Of a stretch of DNA of 53,060 nucleotides, positions 51,423 to 53,060 are shown piece after piece. Origin of the DNA: an uncultured Oscillospiraceae bacterium (lineage in GTDB: Bacteria; Bacillota; Clostridia; Oscillospirales; Oscillospiraceae); NCBI GenBank assembly GCA_910588455.1, contig CAJUPG010000004.1, forward strand, positions 1 to 53,060, written 5' to 3'. The position numbers and the translations under genes are program-made. How positions within the stretch are numbered: position 1 is the first letter of the stretch; each line of letters begins with the position of its first letter. The notes below the pieces were generated by a model, which saw only the letters and a program-made list of their open reading frames with translations, was not told where the DNA came from and did not search any database.

Positions 51423-52061
51423 ATGACCTCAATGGAGCGCTGCCGGAAAGCGGAAATCTATAACGCGGGCCATCATCTGATCTGCGATGCAGTCGTCTCT
51501 GTTGGCCCCGCAAATGATCTGATTCTCAACGTACCTGCTCCTTTTCCCCATGAGGATATTTCGGAAGTTTACATTAAATTCTTTCACCCGGTTTCCGGCC
51601 TCATTCAAACCCGCTGTTCCCTGTCCGGCTACGTCCCCCACCTGGACCAGCGGGCCACCATGCGCTGTACTATTCTGGAGACCATCAGCGAGGAGCAGCG
51701 CCGCAACGATCTGAAAGTCCCCCTGGACCTGGATCTGGAGGCTACTCTTTTGCGCTCCCCCAGCGGCTTCAAGCCCGAAACCTCATCCTTTTTGATCCGC
51801 ACCCGGGACATCAGCGCCGGCGGGGTGTATCTGATCTCCCCCTACGATCTGGAGGAGGGCACCCTTCTGCTGTTCCAGCTGAGTATGACCAAGCCCCCCC
51901 TGCGGTTGACCGCGCGGGTGCTGCGCAGTGAGCCCCTCAGCGTCCGAAAGGGGCTCCCCCAGTACGGTCTGGGCTGCCAGTTTGTCAGCATGGACAGCCC
52001 CACCGAATCCGGTCTGCGCAGCTTTGTGTTCCGGCAGGAGCGGCAGATGCACCGAAGATAA
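51423..52061 (+). CDS. PilZ-domain protein
   Basis: A 212-residue protein with an N-terminal YcgR-like beta domain (about 1-88) and a C-terminal PilZ domain. The DxSxxG motif is intact (DISAGG, 129-134), but the RxxxR motif reads RNDLK (94-98), with Lys for the second Arg. PilZ proteins bind c-di-GMP and slow the motor (YcgR/MotI type). Whether this variant binds is uncertain. The ATG at 51423 follows AAGGAGG. It is adjacent to the flgM operon. Confidence 0.88.
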   Translation: MTSMERCRKAEIYNAGHHLICDAVVSVGPANDLILNVPAPFPHEDISEVYIKFFHPVSGLIQTRCSLSGYVPHLDQRATMRCTILETISEEQRRNDLKVPLDLDLEATLLRSPSGFKPETSSFLIRTRDISAGGVYLISPYDLEEGTLLLFQLSMTKPPLRLTARVLRSEPLSVRKGLPQYGLGCQFVSMDSPTESGLRSFVFRQERQMHRR

Positions 52062-52076
52062 GGAAGCGCGGATGGA

Positions 52077-52754
52077 TCAATTTCCCCCCGTCGCTATGAA
52101 GGGCTGGATCGCGGAGGCCACACCGGAGACCGGCATGGTCTGGAGCCAGATTTTCCCCGGTCCGGTTAAGACGGTATTGAAGAAGCCCTCTCCGCCCAGG
52201 AGCTTATTTTTCAGACCCTTTACCTGCTGAATATCAATGGAAACTCCGCTCTCAAACCCCAGCACATTACCGGTATCCACGATCATTTTCTCTCCGGCGC
52301 GCAGGGTATATTCCACCATTTCCCCGTCTACCTCCACAAACGCGACGCCATGCCCGGACAGCTTCTGCATAATGAAGCCCTCTCCGCCGAAGAAACCGGC
52401 CCCCATTTTTTTGTTGAAGTGGATGGAGAGCTGTACGCCAGCCTCTGAGGCCAGAAAGGCCGTCTTTTGCAGGATGTATTCTCTCCCCGCGCCGACCTCC
52501 AGGGGCAGAATCTTTCCGGGAAAGCTGGACCCGAACGCGATCATGCCGGGGCCGTTGGCCGTGTAGATATTCTGGAACATACTCTCGCCGGAAAAGGCTT
52601 TGGAAAACATCTTTCCCAGACCGCCGCCAGAGGTCTCCATCTCCATGTTGGGACTCATCCAGACCATGGAGCCCTTTTCCGTAATCATTTTCTCCTGGTT
52701 CTCCAGCTGGCAGATTACAACCGGGAAATTTCCGCCTTTCAGTTCATACTGCAT
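52077..52754 (-). CDS. AIM24/TIGR00266-family protein
   Basis: A 225-residue all-beta protein (LEVGAGREYILQKTAFLAS, then GFESGVSIDIQQVKGLKN, and TGPGKIWLQT) of the AIM24/TIGR00266 family, whose bacterial role is not established. ATG at 52754 follows AAAGGA. It converges on the PilZ gene with only 15 bp between and no hairpin seen there. No link to flagella is evident. Confidence 0.9.
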   Translation of the reverse strand: MQYELKGGNFPVVICQLENQEKMITEKGSMVWMSPNMEMETSGGGLGKMFSKAFSGESMFQNIYTANGPGMIAFGSSFPGKILPLEVGAGREYILQKTAFLASEAGVQLSIHFNKKMGAGFFGGEGFIMQKLSGHGVAFVEVDGEMVEYTLRAGEKMIVDTGNVLGFESGVSIDIQQVKGLKNKLLGGEGFFNTVLTGPGKIWLQTMPVSGVASAIQPFIATGGN

Positions 52755-52803
52755 AAAAATCAATCCTTTCTATTTTGATCTTCCACGGGGCTTCCCCCAT
52801 GTC

Positions 52804-52832
52804 ATTTTAGCACGGAGCGCAAAAGGCGTCAA
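52804..52832 (-). promoter_or_regulatory. Sigma-A promoter of the AIM24-type gene
   Basis: Minus strand: TTGACG (52832-52827), a 17-base spacer, TAAAAT (52809-52804). Confidence 0.85.
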
Positions 52833-52894
52833 TTTCCGGATGTTCAATTTGAATGTCCGGCAAAATGCGGAATATTCCATGCGGCAGGCATGAA

Positions 52895-52930
52895 AAACCC
52901 CCGAAGTCTCTCGGCTTCGGGGGTGGTTTT
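52895..52930 (-). terminator. Second terminator at the right edge
   Basis: CCCCCGAAG pairs with CTTCGGGGG; on the minus strand TTTTT follows. It lies behind the hairpin at 52939-52970 and would back it up. Confidence 0.75.
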
Positions 52931-52938
52931 GATAAAAA

Positions 52939-52970
52939 ACATCGGAGCAAAGCAAGCTTTGCTCCGATGT
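52939..52970 (-). terminator. Strong terminator for a gene beyond the right edge
   Basis: A perfect 15-base stem (ACATCGGAGCAAAGC) with a minimal loop, followed on the minus strand by TTTTTTATC. It should end transcription entering from beyond 53060. I see no gene in 52971-53060. Confidence 0.85.
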
Positions 52971-53060
52971 GCAATAAGAGTCCAAAATCGATTTTTCATA
53001 CAGACCATAGTTAATGCTTCAGCCTTAGCAAAGGCCACCCTCCGCCGATCCTTACGAATA

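Noticed and set aside
52770..53038. Short leftward frames at the right edge
   Set aside because: They run through two perfect terminator hairpins and a promoter, and show no family features.
1..53060. Search for tRNA, rRNA, CRISPR arrays, insertion sequences and attachment sites
   Set aside because: No cloverleaf, rRNA-like stretch, spaced direct repeats, transposase gene or flanking duplication was seen; repeats present are intragenic and coding.

Overview
The window is a dense, GC-rich bacterial chromosome segment from a motile Gram-positive member of the Firmicutes, most likely a Clostridia lineage close to Oscillospiraceae/Ruminococcaceae. The signs are a single fla/che operon of Bacillus/Clostridia gene order (flgB-flgC-fliE-fliF-G-H-I-J ... 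flhB-flhA-sigma28), FliY rather than a plain FliN, CheC/CheD/CheV, the FliW-CsrA pair, an FlbD-motA-motB arrangement, consensus sigma-A promoters, strong GGAGG ribosome binding sites, and no L- or P-ring genes. The genus cannot be fixed from the sequence alone.

Layout. 1-2818 (minus): trmL-pgk-tpiA-gpmI, a glycolytic unit with its own sigma-A promoter; gpmI runs off the left edge. 3235-4449 (plus): a small membrane protein and a LysR regulator. 4502-7927 (minus): two uncharacterised proteins behind a sigma28-type promoter, a YjfB-like motility protein, and a ParA-ComFB pair. 8111-11776 (plus): fliD-fliS-fliT-like, the filament-cap unit. 11810-18375: a membrane-anchored C39-like peptidase (minus), then an FtsE-like ATPase, a chemoreceptor, an FtsA-like actin-fold ATPase with unusual C-terminal repeats, and a lipoprotein (plus). 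45226 down to 18413 (minus): one continuous run of 32 genes, about 26.8 kb, from flgB to an EAL-HDOD protein. It encodes rod, MS ring, C ring, export gate and ATPase, hook, stator, sigma28, CheY, CheC, CheD and CheV. 51228 down to 45478 (minus): flgM-flgN-flgK-flgL-DUF6470(YviE-like)-fliW-csrA. 51423-52754: a PilZ protein and an AIM24-type protein.

How it fits together. A sigma-A promoter before flgB drives early and middle genes, including fliA (sigma28). Sigma28-like promoters (TAA.-N15-.CCGATA-type) precede flgM, the uncharacterised gene at 5439-6077, and fliD, so late genes wait for hook completion and FlgM export. Post-transcriptional control is suggested by FliW-CsrA and by two leaders that carry a GGA motif in a hairpin loop upstream of a strong Shine-Dalgarno sequence. 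Flagellin, cheA, cheW, cheR, cheB, fliL, flhF and a classical flhG are not in the window.

Most interesting: the CsrA-type leaders at 46777-46851 and 6078-6132; two uncharacterised sigma28-linked proteins sharing an N-terminal IIxxVNxNY motif; a ParA-ComFB operon facing fliD across a near-perfect dyad; an FtsA-like ATPase with repeated [LV]NG modules; and a FliY whose SQEEI-type peptide is internal and duplicated. All functional statements rest on reading the sequence and on family knowledge; no database search was run.
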